Shown one piece after another: positions 15,100 to 22,813 of a DNA stretch of 23,201 nucleotides (its first letter is position 1; the number at the start of each line of letters is the position of its first letter). The translations under genes and the position numbers were made by a program. The notes beneath the pieces were generated by a model that was given only the letters and a program-made list of their open reading frames with translations, searched no databases and had not been told where the DNA came from. This DNA is from UBA4844 sp050943255 (lineage in GTDB: Bacteria; Bacillota; Syntrophomonadia; Syntrophomonadales; Syntrophomonadaceae), in assembly GCA_050943255.1 (NCBI GenBank), contig JBMNOV010000030.1, positions 1 to 23,201 on the forward strand, given 5' to 3'.

Positions 15100-16239
15100 T
15101 TATCCTAGCAATTCCTTGGCAATAGTCTGTTCGGGAAAGTCAATCGAACTATCAGATAGTAATACCCCTTTAACTTCGCGGAAATAACGTGAAACCATCA
15201 TATCTTCACTATATCCGTAGCCGCCTTCAATTTGAATGGCATCGGCCATACTGCTCTGGCTAATACGGTTAATAAATAGCTTAACCATGGCTGCTTCAGT
15301 TTCTGCTGGTTCTTCCTTATCGATTAGATCAGCGGCATGATATATAGCTAAACGAGCTATATGAACGTTTGTTGCCATTTCTGCCAGCATATTTTGTATA
15401 GCTGGGAAGTTAGCAATTGGCTGACCAAACTGAATGCGCTGCTTGGCATATTCGGACGCATCTTCCATAGCTGCCTGGATAACCCCAACAACGAGAGCGC
15501 CTTCAGATATGCTGGCTAGTCCTTTGGCTTCTTTAGCCATTGCCAGACCTTTTCCTTCAACCCCTATAAGGTTATCGGCGGATACTTTTACATTATTAAA
15601 TGCTATTTCTGCCCAGGGGCAGCCTCGTAACCCCATTTTGCCAATATTACGTACTACTGAGATACCTTCTGAATTAGCATCAACTATAAAGGCGCTCATA
15701 CCCTTAGGTCCCTGCTTCTCGTCAGTTACGCCAAAAACAATATAGATATCAGCTACTGCGCCATTAGCTATATAGGTTTTGCGTCCGTTTAAAATATAAT
15801 TATCACCATCTTTTACTGCTAGCACTCGATTAGGTCCTACTCCAGGAGCAGCTCCAGGTTCATTAAGGGCAAAGGTTCCTAGTTTCTCGCCTTTACACAT
15901 AGCGGTCAGATAATTTTGTTTCTGTTGGGTGGTACCCCACTTGTTAATGGTATAAGCAGCCAGAGATGCATGATTGACTAGTATTGCTGCTACTCCTGCA
16001 CTTACTTTAGCAATTTCCTCAATTCCAATTACATAGTTTAGATAACCAGCTTCTGCACCACCAAATTCTTCAGGTAAGTAAAAACCCATAAAGTCGTTTT
16101 CGGCTAACTGTTGAACAACCTCACGAGGGAAAAAACTTTCACGATCAACCTGGTCAGCGTAAGGCTCAATATATTTTAGGGCAAAATCCCGGGCATTCTG
16201 CTGAATTAATTGTTGTTCCTCGTCCAATACAAAACTCAT
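15100..16239 (-). CDS. Acyl-CoA dehydrogenase family protein with altered active-site motif
   Basis: A 379-aa acyl-CoA dehydrogenase fold: LPEEFGGAEAGYLNYVIGIE, LNEPGAAPGVGPNRV, NGRKTYIANG, RGCPWAEIAFNNVKV, RIQFGQPIANFPAIQ and IEGGYGYSEDMMVSRYFREV. The EGT segment that supplies the catalytic glutamate in most members is here LLSDSSIDFPEQTIAK: Asp363 stands in the Glu position and the conserved Gly-Thr is lost. The arginine in the preceding helix (LDxxR in most) is also replaced (KGLASISEG). It may use another base, act as a reductase not needing a strong base (CaiA of E. coli also lacks this Glu), or be a structural partner. The start was placed at the ATG preceded by GGGAGGAAATTAAC, not the one seven codons upstream. 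It lies between two other operon genes. Confidence 0.9.
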   Translation of the reverse strand: MSFVLDEEQQLIQQNARDFALKYIEPYADQVDRESFFPREVVQQLAENDFMGFYLPEEFGGAEAGYLNYVIGIEEIAKVSAGVAAILVNHASLAAYTINKWGTTQQKQNYLTAMCKGEKLGTFALNEPGAAPGVGPNRVLAVKDGDNYILNGRKTYIANGAVADIYIVFGVTDEKQGPKGMSAFIVDANSEGISVVRNIGKMGLRGCPWAEIAFNNVKVSADNLIGVEGKGLAMAKEAKGLASISEGALVVGVIQAAMEDASEYAKQRIQFGQPIANFPAIQNMLAEMATNVHIARLAIYHAADLIDKEEPAETEAAMVKLFINRISQSSMADAIQIEGGYGYSEDMMVSRYFREVKGVLLSDSSIDFPEQTIAKELLG

Positions 16240-16273
16240 GTTAATTTCCTCCCTTATCATAGTTATAAGAGTA

Positions 16274-17419
16274 TTAATTTAGTAATTGTCTGGATATTAC
16301 GATACGTTGAACCTGGTTAGTACCTTCGAAAATTTGGAATATTTTTATATCCCGCATTAATTTTTCCACCACGGAATCATGAGAATAGCCATAAGAACCC
16401 ATTAAGCTAACAGCATCAGCACATACGCGCATTGCAGTATCAGTAGCAAAGGTTTTAGACATAGATGCTTCCATGGAGTAAGGTAATCCCATATCACACC
16501 GCTTGGCCACGGAACGTGCTAACTGGCGCATGGTTTCTACCTGAATAGCCATATCAGCAAGCTTAAAGGCTACCGCCTGATGGGCTGCTAATGGTTTACC
16601 ATTTATATCCAAATATTCCTTGCAGTATTTTGTAGCTTCATCCAGGGCCCGGCGGGCAATACCTGTGGCCTCAGCCCCAACTATGGCTCTACCGGCTTCT
16701 AATATACGCATGGCATATTTAAAACCTTCGCCTTCCTTACCGACCAAATGATCTTTGGGAATTCTAACGTTTTTGATAATCAATTCAACTGAGTTAGAAG
16801 CACGTAAACCTAATTTGTGTTCAACCGCACCAACCGTTAAACCTTCTCTTTCTCTTTCAACAATAAAAGCACTTAATCCCTTCTTGGTCCCGGCTTTAGG
16901 TTCAGTAGCCGCAAATACTACCATAATATGATTATGACCACAATAAGAAGCAAAACATTTGGTACCATTTAATACCCACTCATCACCTTCTAACCTGGCA
17001 GTTGTAGCAACCGCACCTGCATCAGAACCAGCGCCCGGTTCACTTAAGAGAAAAGCCGGTTGTCCCCCTGTAACTAGACGGCCAAAATACAGTTTCTTTT
17101 GATCCTCAGATCCTGCTGTACGAACCACATTAACACTTGTCATACTTCCACATATGATATTGGCAAAAGCTCCACAGCCATAAGCGATTTCTTCAGCAAT
17201 AATAGCTTCTGTTAATAAGTCGTAACCAGGGCCGCCATATTCCTTAGGTACTGCTGGAGCAAACAACCCGGCTTTAACTGCTTCTGCGGCTATAAAAGCT
17301 GGCCATTCCCCGGTTTCATCGTATTTTTCAGCTATAGGAATAATATGTTCTCTGGTAAAGTCCCGGGCAAGTTGTTGTATTCTCTGTTGTTCCGGAGTAA
17401 GACTTATATCAACATCCAT
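16274..17419 (-). CDS. Acyl-CoA dehydrogenase, first gene of the fix operon
   Basis: A canonical FAD acyl-CoA dehydrogenase of about 381 aa. VPKEYGGPGYDLLTEAIIAE, LSEPGAGSDAGAVATTA, NGTKCFASYCGHN, LGLRASNSVELIIKNV and MGSYGYSHDSVVEKLMRDIK are in order; the catalytic base is Glu365 in QIFEGTNQVQRI. It should oxidise an acyl-CoA or reduce an enoyl-CoA with Etf (FixAB) as electron partner. It is the first gene of the operon, about 80 bases downstream of a sigma-A-like promoter that has a duplicate before the CoA-transferase gene. Two starts are possible, GTG at 17422 and ATG at 17419; AAAGG lies 8 and 11 bases before them, so the choice is uncertain by one codon. Confidence 0.95.
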   Translation of the reverse strand: MDVDISLTPEQQRIQQLARDFTREHIIPIAEKYDETGEWPAFIAAEAVKAGLFAPAVPKEYGGPGYDLLTEAIIAEEIAYGCGAFANIICGSMTSVNVVRTAGSEDQKKLYFGRLVTGGQPAFLLSEPGAGSDAGAVATTARLEGDEWVLNGTKCFASYCGHNHIMVVFAATEPKAGTKKGLSAFIVEREREGLTVGAVEHKLGLRASNSVELIIKNVRIPKDHLVGKEGEGFKYAMRILEAGRAIVGAEATGIARRALDEATKYCKEYLDINGKPLAAHQAVAFKLADMAIQVETMRQLARSVAKRCDMGLPYSMEASMSKTFATDTAMRVCADAVSLMGSYGYSHDSVVEKLMRDIKIFQIFEGTNQVQRIVISRQLLN

Positions 17420-17502
17420 CACTACATCAACCTTTCATTATGGATTCGTAAATTAGTTTTTACTTTAATCTAAAAAGTTCAAAGTTTATATCTTTATGAC
17501 CA

Positions 17503-17531
17503 ACTATAACATGCTTGATTTTTAGGAACAA
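17503..17531 (-). promoter_or_regulatory. Promoter of the acyl-CoA dehydrogenase-fix operon
   Basis: On the minus strand TTGTTC (17531-17526), 17 bases, TATAGT (17508-17503), a good sigma-A-type promoter about 80 bases from the first start codon. The core promoter and ~40 bases upstream of it match the CoA-transferase promoter at 18889-18917. Confidence 0.7.
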
Positions 17532-17617
17532 TTTAATATAAATTAAAGCATTATTAAGAAAGTATAATAAATTAAATAAATTAACTTTGTATTCCTTCAA
17601 GGAAGTACCCTTTATTA

Positions 17618-18808
17618 CTAGATTATACCTTTTTCCCTGAGGGCATTCATTTTTTCATCTGAAAAATTAAGCAAACCACGATAAACTTCATCATTATGCT
17701 GTCCCAGAGTTGGTGGATTAGAATAGATCCTTCCAGGGGTTAAGGATAATTTAGGGGTAATACCTGGAACTTTAAATTTTCCAACTCCGGGATATTCTAC
17801 ATCTACTAGCATTTCTCTAGCCATAATTTGGGGATCACTTAATAATGTCTGAGCATCATTAACTCTTGAGCAAGGAACTCCAACCTCAGCCAGGAGCGAA
17901 ACCACCTCGTCAACTGTTTTCTCAGATACCCAGGCTTGGGTAACCTCGTCGACCAGATCCGCATTTTCTACTCTCTTGGGTGCTGTTTGAAATCTGGGAT
18001 CATCAAGTAAATCTTCTCGTCCCATAACCTGAACAAGCCTATTCCATAGGACGTCCCCAGTTACTCCTATTACTACATATCCATCCTTGGCACTAAAACA
18101 ATTATAAGGTGCTGTTGATCCAATTCGGCTGCCGTTTCTTTGTTGTATCATCCCTAGGAGGTTATAATTGGGGACGACGTTTTCTAAAACTCCAACAACA
18201 CTATCTACTAAAGCGGTATCAATATATTGCCCTTTTCCGGTCTTTTCCCTATAATATAGGGCCGACAGAATTCCATAGGTTGCATAAAGCCCACCCAAAT
18301 AATCAGCCAAAGCATTGCCGACTCGTAGGGGAGGGCCGTCTTTCATTCCGGTTATACTCATTAATCCGCCAGCGGCTTGACCTACAATGTCTACTCCGGT
18401 TCTCTGACTATATGGTCCTGTTTGTCCATAACCGGAAAGTGAAGCCATTATGATTCCTGGATTTATTTCTTTTAGTTGTTCGTAGCCAATATTCCATTTA
18501 GCCATTGTACCTGGACGGTTGTTTTCAACTACAATATCTGATATTTTAACCAATTCGCGAAATATTTCCTGGCCTTCCGGTGTACGTAAATCGAGGGTAA
18601 TACTCTTTTTATTTCGGTTACTAGCAAGAAAACAAGTACCTATTATTCCATTAGCCTGTGGAAAGTTATTGCGATTATCATCGCCAACGCCTGGCAGTTC
18701 AATTGTTAAGTCTTCTGCTCCCATATCTGCCAGCAAAGTTTCTACATAGGGGCCAGCCAATAATCTTGTAGCCCCTAATACTCGTAATCCCGATAAAGGC
18801 ATATCCAT
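17618..18808 (-). CDS. Class III CoA-transferase (CaiB/BaiF family)
   Basis: A 396-aa family III CoA-transferase that moves CoA between carboxylic acids via enzyme-bound mixed anhydride/thioester at an aspartate. The catalytic Asp is seen in VGNALADYLGGLYA at residue 169, the same number as in formyl-CoA transferase. Other signatures: LLAGPYVETLLADMGAE near the N-terminus, NRNKKSITLDLRTPEGQEIF, ASLSGYGQTGPYS, REKTGKGQYIDTAL. It lies upstream of the dehydrogenase operon on the same strand with a 198-base gap, each unit having its own promoter of the same design. By analogy with caiB next to caiA and fixABCX, it would activate the substrate acid using the product acyl-CoA as CoA donor (inference). 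GGGGGAAAGG before the ATG at 18808; an ATG two codons later is possible. Confidence 0.95.
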   Translation of the reverse strand: MDMPLSGLRVLGATRLLAGPYVETLLADMGAEDLTIELPGVGDDNRNNFPQANGIIGTCFLASNRNKKSITLDLRTPEGQEIFRELVKISDIVVENNRPGTMAKWNIGYEQLKEINPGIIMASLSGYGQTGPYSQRTGVDIVGQAAGGLMSITGMKDGPPLRVGNALADYLGGLYATYGILSALYYREKTGKGQYIDTALVDSVVGVLENVVPNYNLLGMIQQRNGSRIGSTAPYNCFSAKDGYVVIGVTGDVLWNRLVQVMGREDLLDDPRFQTAPKRVENADLVDEVTQAWVSEKTVDEVVSLLAEVGVPCSRVNDAQTLLSDPQIMAREMLVDVEYPGVGKFKVPGITPKLSLTPGRIYSNPPTLGQHNDEVYRGLLNFSDEKMNALREKGII

Positions 18809-18825
18809 TAACCTTTCCCCCTCTT

Positions 18826-18864
18826 AAAAAATTTGGGCGATCATAATATAAATGGATGATCGCC
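18826..18864 (-). promoter_or_regulatory. Hairpin with T-tract in the CoA-transferase leader (candidate attenuator)
   Basis: GGCGATCAT (18836-18844) and ATGATCGCC (18856-18864) form a perfect 9-bp stem with an 11-base loop. On the minus strand this is followed by CAAATTTTTT. It lies between promoter and start codon, so it could act as an attenuator; the four-base gap before the T-run makes it a weaker terminator. Confidence 0.45.
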
Positions 18865-18888
18865 GTAAAGTTGGTAACTCATGAATTC

Positions 18889-18917
18889 ACTATAACACGC
18901 TAAATTTTTTGGAACAA
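18889..18917 (-). promoter_or_regulatory. Promoter of the CoA-transferase gene
   Basis: On the minus strand TTGTTC (18917-18912), 17 bases, TATAGT (18894-18889), about 80 bases from the start codon. Upstream, 18918-18964 is AT-rich with the palindrome TAATAAATTTATTA at 18951-18964, a plausible operator for the divergent LysR regulator. Confidence 0.7.
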
Positions 18918-19086
18918 TTTAATAAAAATAAACCGATTATTTAGAAAATTTAATAAATTTATTATCTGTATTGCTATTATCCTGTCACCTTATAGGTTAA
19001 TTTATTTAAAAAAACAAGCTAATCTGGGTGGTGTTCTATTATTTGCAGATACTAATATGAAATATACAAAATTATGAAAGACCTCT

Positions 19087-19126
19087 ATAATTAAATTATC
19101 CGGGTTATATTTGAAGTAAATCAAAT
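19087..19126 (+). promoter_or_regulatory. Candidate LysR autoregulatory sites
   Basis: Two inverted repeats lie just before the lysR-type gene: ATAATT-A-AATTAT (19087-19099) and ATTTGA-AGTAAA-TCAAAT (19109-19126), 20-60 bases from the start codon. LysR-type proteins bind short AT-rich dyads of the T-N11-A kind and usually control their own promoter. A distinct sigma-A promoter for this gene is not obvious. The rest of the 337-base divergent intergenic region (18809-19145) holds the CoA-transferase promoter and leader hairpin. Confidence 0.35.
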
Positions 19127-19145
19127 AAAATGGTGGTGACTTGTT

Positions 19146-20060
19146 ATGGAATTGCGCCAACTAGAGTATGCTTTATCAGTTGCTAAAAATATGAGTTTTA
19201 CCCGTGCTGCAACAGAGATTTGTGTAACTCCGTCTTCTTTGACACAGCAGATTAAGAAACTTGAGGAGGAATTAGGAGTTAGGCTCTTCAAAAGAACAAC
19301 TCGCAAAATATATTTGACCCCTGCGGGAGTCGAATTTGTGCAAAAAGCTGAAAAGGTTTTAGCGGGTATTAGTGAAATCAACATAGCTATGCGTGAATAT
19401 ATTACCTCTGAAAATGGATCTATCGTAATTGGAACTAATCCCGGTATTAGTTCTTTTGGTATAACTAATTTAATAGCTTCATTCCAGGCAAATTATCCTA
19501 ATGTTAAAATAATTTATCGTGAGGGCGAATGTTTGGAAATGTTAAATTTCCTATATAATTCAGATGTTGATGTGGGCTTTTTAACTGCTTTCGATAAGTT
19601 GTATACTGGTAGAGTTCCTTTAAAAGCATATCCGGTAGTTAATGATGAGTTGGTTATATTATGTAATACGAATCACCCTTTTGCTTCCAGAGGAACTATT
19701 AACCTAAGTGAAGCTGCGCAGGAAGACTTTATATCATTTCCTAAAACTGCAGGTATATATAGGGAAACATATGATGTGTGTCAATATGCGGGTTTTGAAC
19801 CTAACATTATTTACTACGCTTCTTCCGTTGATACTGGTCTTGGTTTTGTTAGTGCGAGTATGGGTATACTTCTTATTTCTTCCAAAATTGCTTTTAATAA
19901 TGTGCGCCGGGATATTGCAATTGTTCGTTTTACCCCCACAGCAATTAGAACTTTATACCTAGTTGTACCTCAAAGGCGTAAACTACCACCAGTTATTAAG
20001 AGTTTTGTTGAATTTACTAATGAGTGGTCAAAGGATAATGGTATAAATAAAAACAAGTAA
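19146..20060 (+). CDS. LysR-type transcriptional regulator
   Basis: A 304-aa LysR-family regulator, usual length. The N-terminal winged HTH (residues 1-60) has MELRQLEYALSVAKNMSFTR, AATEICVTPSSLTQQIKKLE and LFKRTTRKIYLTPAG. The effector domain (about 90-295) has two alpha/beta subdomains with IVIGTNPGISSF, DVGFLTAF, PLKAYPVVNDELVILCNTNHPF and the GLGFVSASMGILLIS segment, a CysB/CatM/CbbR-like layout that binds a small co-inducer. It is transcribed divergently from the CoA-transferase gene, which by the usual LysR rule makes the CoA-transferase/dehydrogenase/fix genes its likely target and their substrate or a CoA ester its likely inducer (inference). The ribosome site is weak (TGGTGGTGAC), consistent with low expression. 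Confidence 0.93.
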   Translation: MELRQLEYALSVAKNMSFTRAATEICVTPSSLTQQIKKLEEELGVRLFKRTTRKIYLTPAGVEFVQKAEKVLAGISEINIAMREYITSENGSIVIGTNPGISSFGITNLIASFQANYPNVKIIYREGECLEMLNFLYNSDVDVGFLTAFDKLYTGRVPLKAYPVVNDELVILCNTNHPFASRGTINLSEAAQEDFISFPKTAGIYRETYDVCQYAGFEPNIIYYASSVDTGLGFVSASMGILLISSKIAFNNVRRDIAIVRFTPTAIRTLYLVVPQRRKLPPVIKSFVEFTNEWSKDNGINKNK

Positions 20061-20258
20061 ATACTGCGGCAAATAAATAATAAGGTAATGAATTTCGTAA
20101 TATAACAAGCATAATCGGCCTGGTTATGTTCTCTTTACCTATCTATAGATAAAGTTAAGAAAATTATAATACTTTTAAGAAAAGGTACCTATACAGGAAA
20201 GTTTTTCTGCAATAATACGTATTAATTATAAGCTTTATATCAAAGGAGGCTAACACTC

Positions 20259-22229
20259 ATGAAAAAAGCAGCTATCTATATTCTAGTATTAATATTTTTG
20301 CAGGCCTTTGCTTTTTCAGGGCAGCCCTTGTTGGCAGACGATTTTCCTGATATAAGCAACCACTGGGCCAAGGATTACATTAGCACTTTGTCTTTGACTG
20401 GATATGTAAACGGATACCCAGACAAAACATTTAAACCGGATAAGACTGTTACCCAGGCCGAATTCTTAACTGTTCTTATATTATGTATGGGAGCTTCCCC
20501 GTCTGATACGACAACTAACTATTTTAATGATACTAGCAATCATTGGGCTCGCGGATATATAAATGAAGCAGTAAAAAGGGGAATACTTATCCCTGCAGAA
20601 TATTCTAATATTTTGCAACCAGATAGCGGGTTAAAGCGGAGCCAGCTAGCTGCAATGGTAATACGTGCTCTAAACAGGGAACCAGACTATGGAGCTCTTT
20701 CCTTTACAGATAATGCTTTGGTTGAACAAAGCGATTATCGTGGTTACATAAAAGTTGCCTATGATCTTAACCTGCTAGCCGGATATCCCGGAGGGGAATT
20801 TAAACCTTTTGAATATGTTACCCGGGCTCAAATGTGCAAGGTGTTATGTGATTTTATGGAGGTAAATGGCAGTGCACCAGTAGATGAAGATGATAATAGT
20901 AGAATAGTAAATAGTCAAATAAAAACTATTGCTATAGGGGATGAACTTTATCCACTTACTGGCGGTTCATTGTATTTTAAAGTTAACCTTGATAATATAA
21001 GAATTTCATCTATCAGTACCAATGGTGATTATATAACCGTTAACAGTAATTATCGCTTTTTCCTGAATTCCACCCAAAATAACCCGGATATAGTTGTTAA
21101 TAATAATCGCTACGGTATTAGTAAAATGCTTATAAACGGAGATAAACTGGTGATTTATCCTTCCTACCGTAAAATTGAAAGCTTTAGCCAGGGAAACTAT
21201 ACATACTATTCCGATTACGTCAAATTATATATTAATACGACTTATACCCAAAAATATTTGAGTGATATGGAGATCATTGACGAATATACCGTAGAAATAG
21301 ATGATAAAACCTATGATCTGAGCAAAGATAAAGTTACCATTGGATTAGGAGAAAAATTCTATGATATTACTAAAATTAGCTTGGGAATGACCGAAACCAC
21401 TTTACGTACTGAAATAACTGATCCGGTAATTGTGTACGGCATAGATATTAACGATATATCAGCTATTTTTGCTAATGACAAATTGCTAGATCTGAATAAG
21501 ATTAAGACGATTGAGTTTATTGTTGATGGAAAACGTTATGGACTAGCAAATGTAACCCTGGATGCTTCCGGCAATTTTATTATAAATCAGGACATATTTG
21601 CTCCTGAAGAGGTGGATATGATAGTTGATGACACTTGCTATGTAATTGATCTTTTTAAAATATATAATGGTAAATACATTTTTTACTGTGCGCAAAGTGA
21701 GCAAAGTTACTGGGTTCGCTTAAATAATCTATATATTGATGCTGATAGGTTAAAGATTCTTAAAGATAATGTTGCTTATGATATAGATCAGGTACTGGTA
21801 GTAGATCGCAATATAATACGTATTAAAAATAAACAATATGTAATTGATTCCACATTTAAGTGTCTTTATAACAATGATGTCTATGATATTGACCGGATTG
21901 ATTATGATACAACCCTAGATTGTGTAGTTATAATAGGGGACGAGACTACAGATAGCTACTGGGCTAATCAGCCGAGTGAATATATATTCTATAATAACAA
22001 TACTTGGTATCAGGATGGAGCCACCGAAGACACCAGTATATATGCTGACCGCCAGTGGTTAACTTTTGAACAAATTATGATTTCCGATCCTGCACACTTT
22101 ACCTATGATGGAGAAAGCTATGATCTTATTGGTGCCCTTATCCGCATTGGGACGGTAGACTTTGAGGTAGTTGATACTGCTTGGCGCGGTCAAAGCAGGG
22201 AACTTCATCTTTATATGGAGGAAATATAA
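20259..22229 (+). CDS. Secreted SLH-domain surface protein with repeated beta domain
   Basis: A 656-aa surface protein. A signal peptide (KKAAIYILVLIFLQAFAFSG, cleavage probably after LLA, near residue 27) is followed by three SLH domains that bind pyruvylated secondary cell-wall polymer: about 29-75 (FPDISNHWAKDYI, GYPDKTFKPDKTVTQAEF), 88-138 (FNDTSNHWARGYI, LKRSQLAAMVIRAL) and 147-200 (YIKVAYDLNLLAGYPG, VTRAQMCKVL). The remaining ~450 residues match no domain I know; they hold about eight degenerate short units of the form hydrophobic-DDxxYDL-x-hydrophobic (for example VEIDDKTYDLSKDKVTIG, FIVDGKRYGLANVTLD, ILKDNVAYDIDQVLVV, FTYDGESYDLIGALIRI), likely beta hairpins. Strong ribosome site AAAGGAGG. 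No partner gene adjoins it; possible roles are structural surface layer, adhesion or wall modification. Confidence 0.9.
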   Translation: MKKAAIYILVLIFLQAFAFSGQPLLADDFPDISNHWAKDYISTLSLTGYVNGYPDKTFKPDKTVTQAEFLTVLILCMGASPSDTTTNYFNDTSNHWARGYINEAVKRGILIPAEYSNILQPDSGLKRSQLAAMVIRALNREPDYGALSFTDNALVEQSDYRGYIKVAYDLNLLAGYPGGEFKPFEYVTRAQMCKVLCDFMEVNGSAPVDEDDNSRIVNSQIKTIAIGDELYPLTGGSLYFKVNLDNIRISSISTNGDYITVNSNYRFFLNSTQNNPDIVVNNNRYGISKMLINGDKLVIYPSYRKIESFSQGNYTYYSDYVKLYINTTYTQKYLSDMEIIDEYTVEIDDKTYDLSKDKVTIGLGEKFYDITKISLGMTETTLRTEITDPVIVYGIDINDISAIFANDKLLDLNKIKTIEFIVDGKRYGLANVTLDASGNFIINQDIFAPEEVDMIVDDTCYVIDLFKIYNGKYIFYCAQSEQSYWVRLNNLYIDADRLKILKDNVAYDIDQVLVVDRNIIRIKNKQYVIDSTFKCLYNNDVYDIDRIDYDTTLDCVVIIGDETTDSYWANQPSEYIFYNNNTWYQDGATEDTSIYADRQWLTFEQIMISDPAHFTYDGESYDLIGALIRIGTVDFEVVDTAWRGQSRELHLYMEEI

Positions 22230-22235
22230 ACAAAA

Positions 22236-22268
22236 AACCCGGCCTGCTTTTTAACGGGTCGGGTTCTT
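22236..22268 (+). terminator. Hairpin terminator after the SLH gene
   Basis: AACCCGGCC (22236-22244) pairs with GGTCGGGTT (22257-22265), nine pairs with one G-U, 6 bases after the stop codon. The U-tract is poor (CTTAGG), so termination may be partial or factor-aided. Confidence 0.6.
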
Positions 22269-22306
22269 AGGTGGTAAAACCAAGCTAGGAAGGGCCTTGT
22301 AACTAC

Positions 22307-22335
22307 TTGTTTCTTAACAGCGACTATTTTATAAT
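22307..22335 (+). promoter_or_regulatory. Promoter of the tRNA-Ala gene
   Basis: TTGTTT (22307-22312), exactly 17 bases, TATAAT (22330-22335). This near-consensus sigma-A promoter lies 40 bases upstream of the tRNA 5' end. Confidence 0.75.
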
Positions 22336-22374
22336 AATTTTATACTTGAGAAGGTTAAATCTCTTCTGAAAAAT

Positions 22375-22450
22375 GGGGGCGTGGCTCAGCTGGGAGAGCA
22401 CCTCGTTCGCAACGAGGGGGTCGTGGGTTCGAATCCCATCGTCTCCACCA
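22375..22450 (+). tRNA. tRNA-Ala (anticodon CGC)
   Basis: A 76-base tRNA with a complete cloverleaf: acceptor GGGGGCG paired with CGTCTCC, D stem GCTC/GAGC, anticodon stem CCTCG/CGAGG with loop TTCGCAA (anticodon CGC, reading GCG), variable loop GGGTC, T stem GTGGG/CCCAT with loop TTCGAAT, discriminator A and a genome-encoded CCA. The G3-U70 wobble pair, the alanine identity element, is present and confirms the charging identity. Coding frames across it are artefacts. Confidence 0.97.
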
Positions 22451-22813
22451 GATTATCTACCATCTATTGTTAAAATAAATTTTTATCAGTGGGTGGTTTT
22501 TGTTTTGCCTGAAAAGCCGGTAATAGAGCCGCTCCTCATTTTAGCGGAGCGGCTTCGGAACACAAGGGAACGGTTTGCGCTGCCCCCCAGTGCGCGCTTG
22601 CTGACAGAGTTTAGATATCAGCCCCTGGTGACAGAGCAGATTGGATGTTTTTTAAAAAGCCGAGGTTGAGAAAGTAAGTTGGATGTAGGAAATTTTAGGG
22701 TTACAATTTAGATATTTATATTGAGAGGTTTTGAAACACCAACAGTATTTAACTATTTTATTAAAAAAACCTATAAATCCTACACTGAATTTTGTGCTTG
22801 GAGTGAATAACAT
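22451..22813. other. Gene-free stretch after the tRNA with a hairpin and a degenerate REP-like copy
   Basis: No convincing gene. A perfect 9-bp stem AGCCGCTCC (22527-22535) / GGAGCGGCT (22546-22554) with an 11-base loop lacks a T-tract. Directly after it, ACAAGGGAACGGTT (22562-22575) resembles the arm of the 10398 palindrome and looks like a decayed repeat copy. The GC content of 22500-22640 is visibly higher than its surroundings. A possible hydrolase promoter is listed separately. Confidence 0.5.
22731..22759 (+). promoter_or_regulatory. Candidate promoter of the alpha/beta hydrolase gene
   Basis: TTGAAA (22731-22736), 17 bases, TATTTT (22754-22759), about 50-55 bases before the start codon of the hydrolase. 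Two mismatches in the -10 box; supported only by spacing and position. Confidence 0.4.

Noticed and set aside
15434..15745. 103-aa plus-strand open frame
   Set aside because: Antisense to conserved acyl-CoA dehydrogenase sequence.
17503..18917. Sigma-54 type (-24/-12) promoters suggested by the shared GGAACAA
   Set aside because: No GG-N10-GC pattern, and the sigma-A spacing of exactly 17 bases explains both sites.
22373..22669. 98-aa open frame starting in front of the tRNA
   Set aside because: It translates the tRNA-Ala gene itself; the tail has no recognisable domain.
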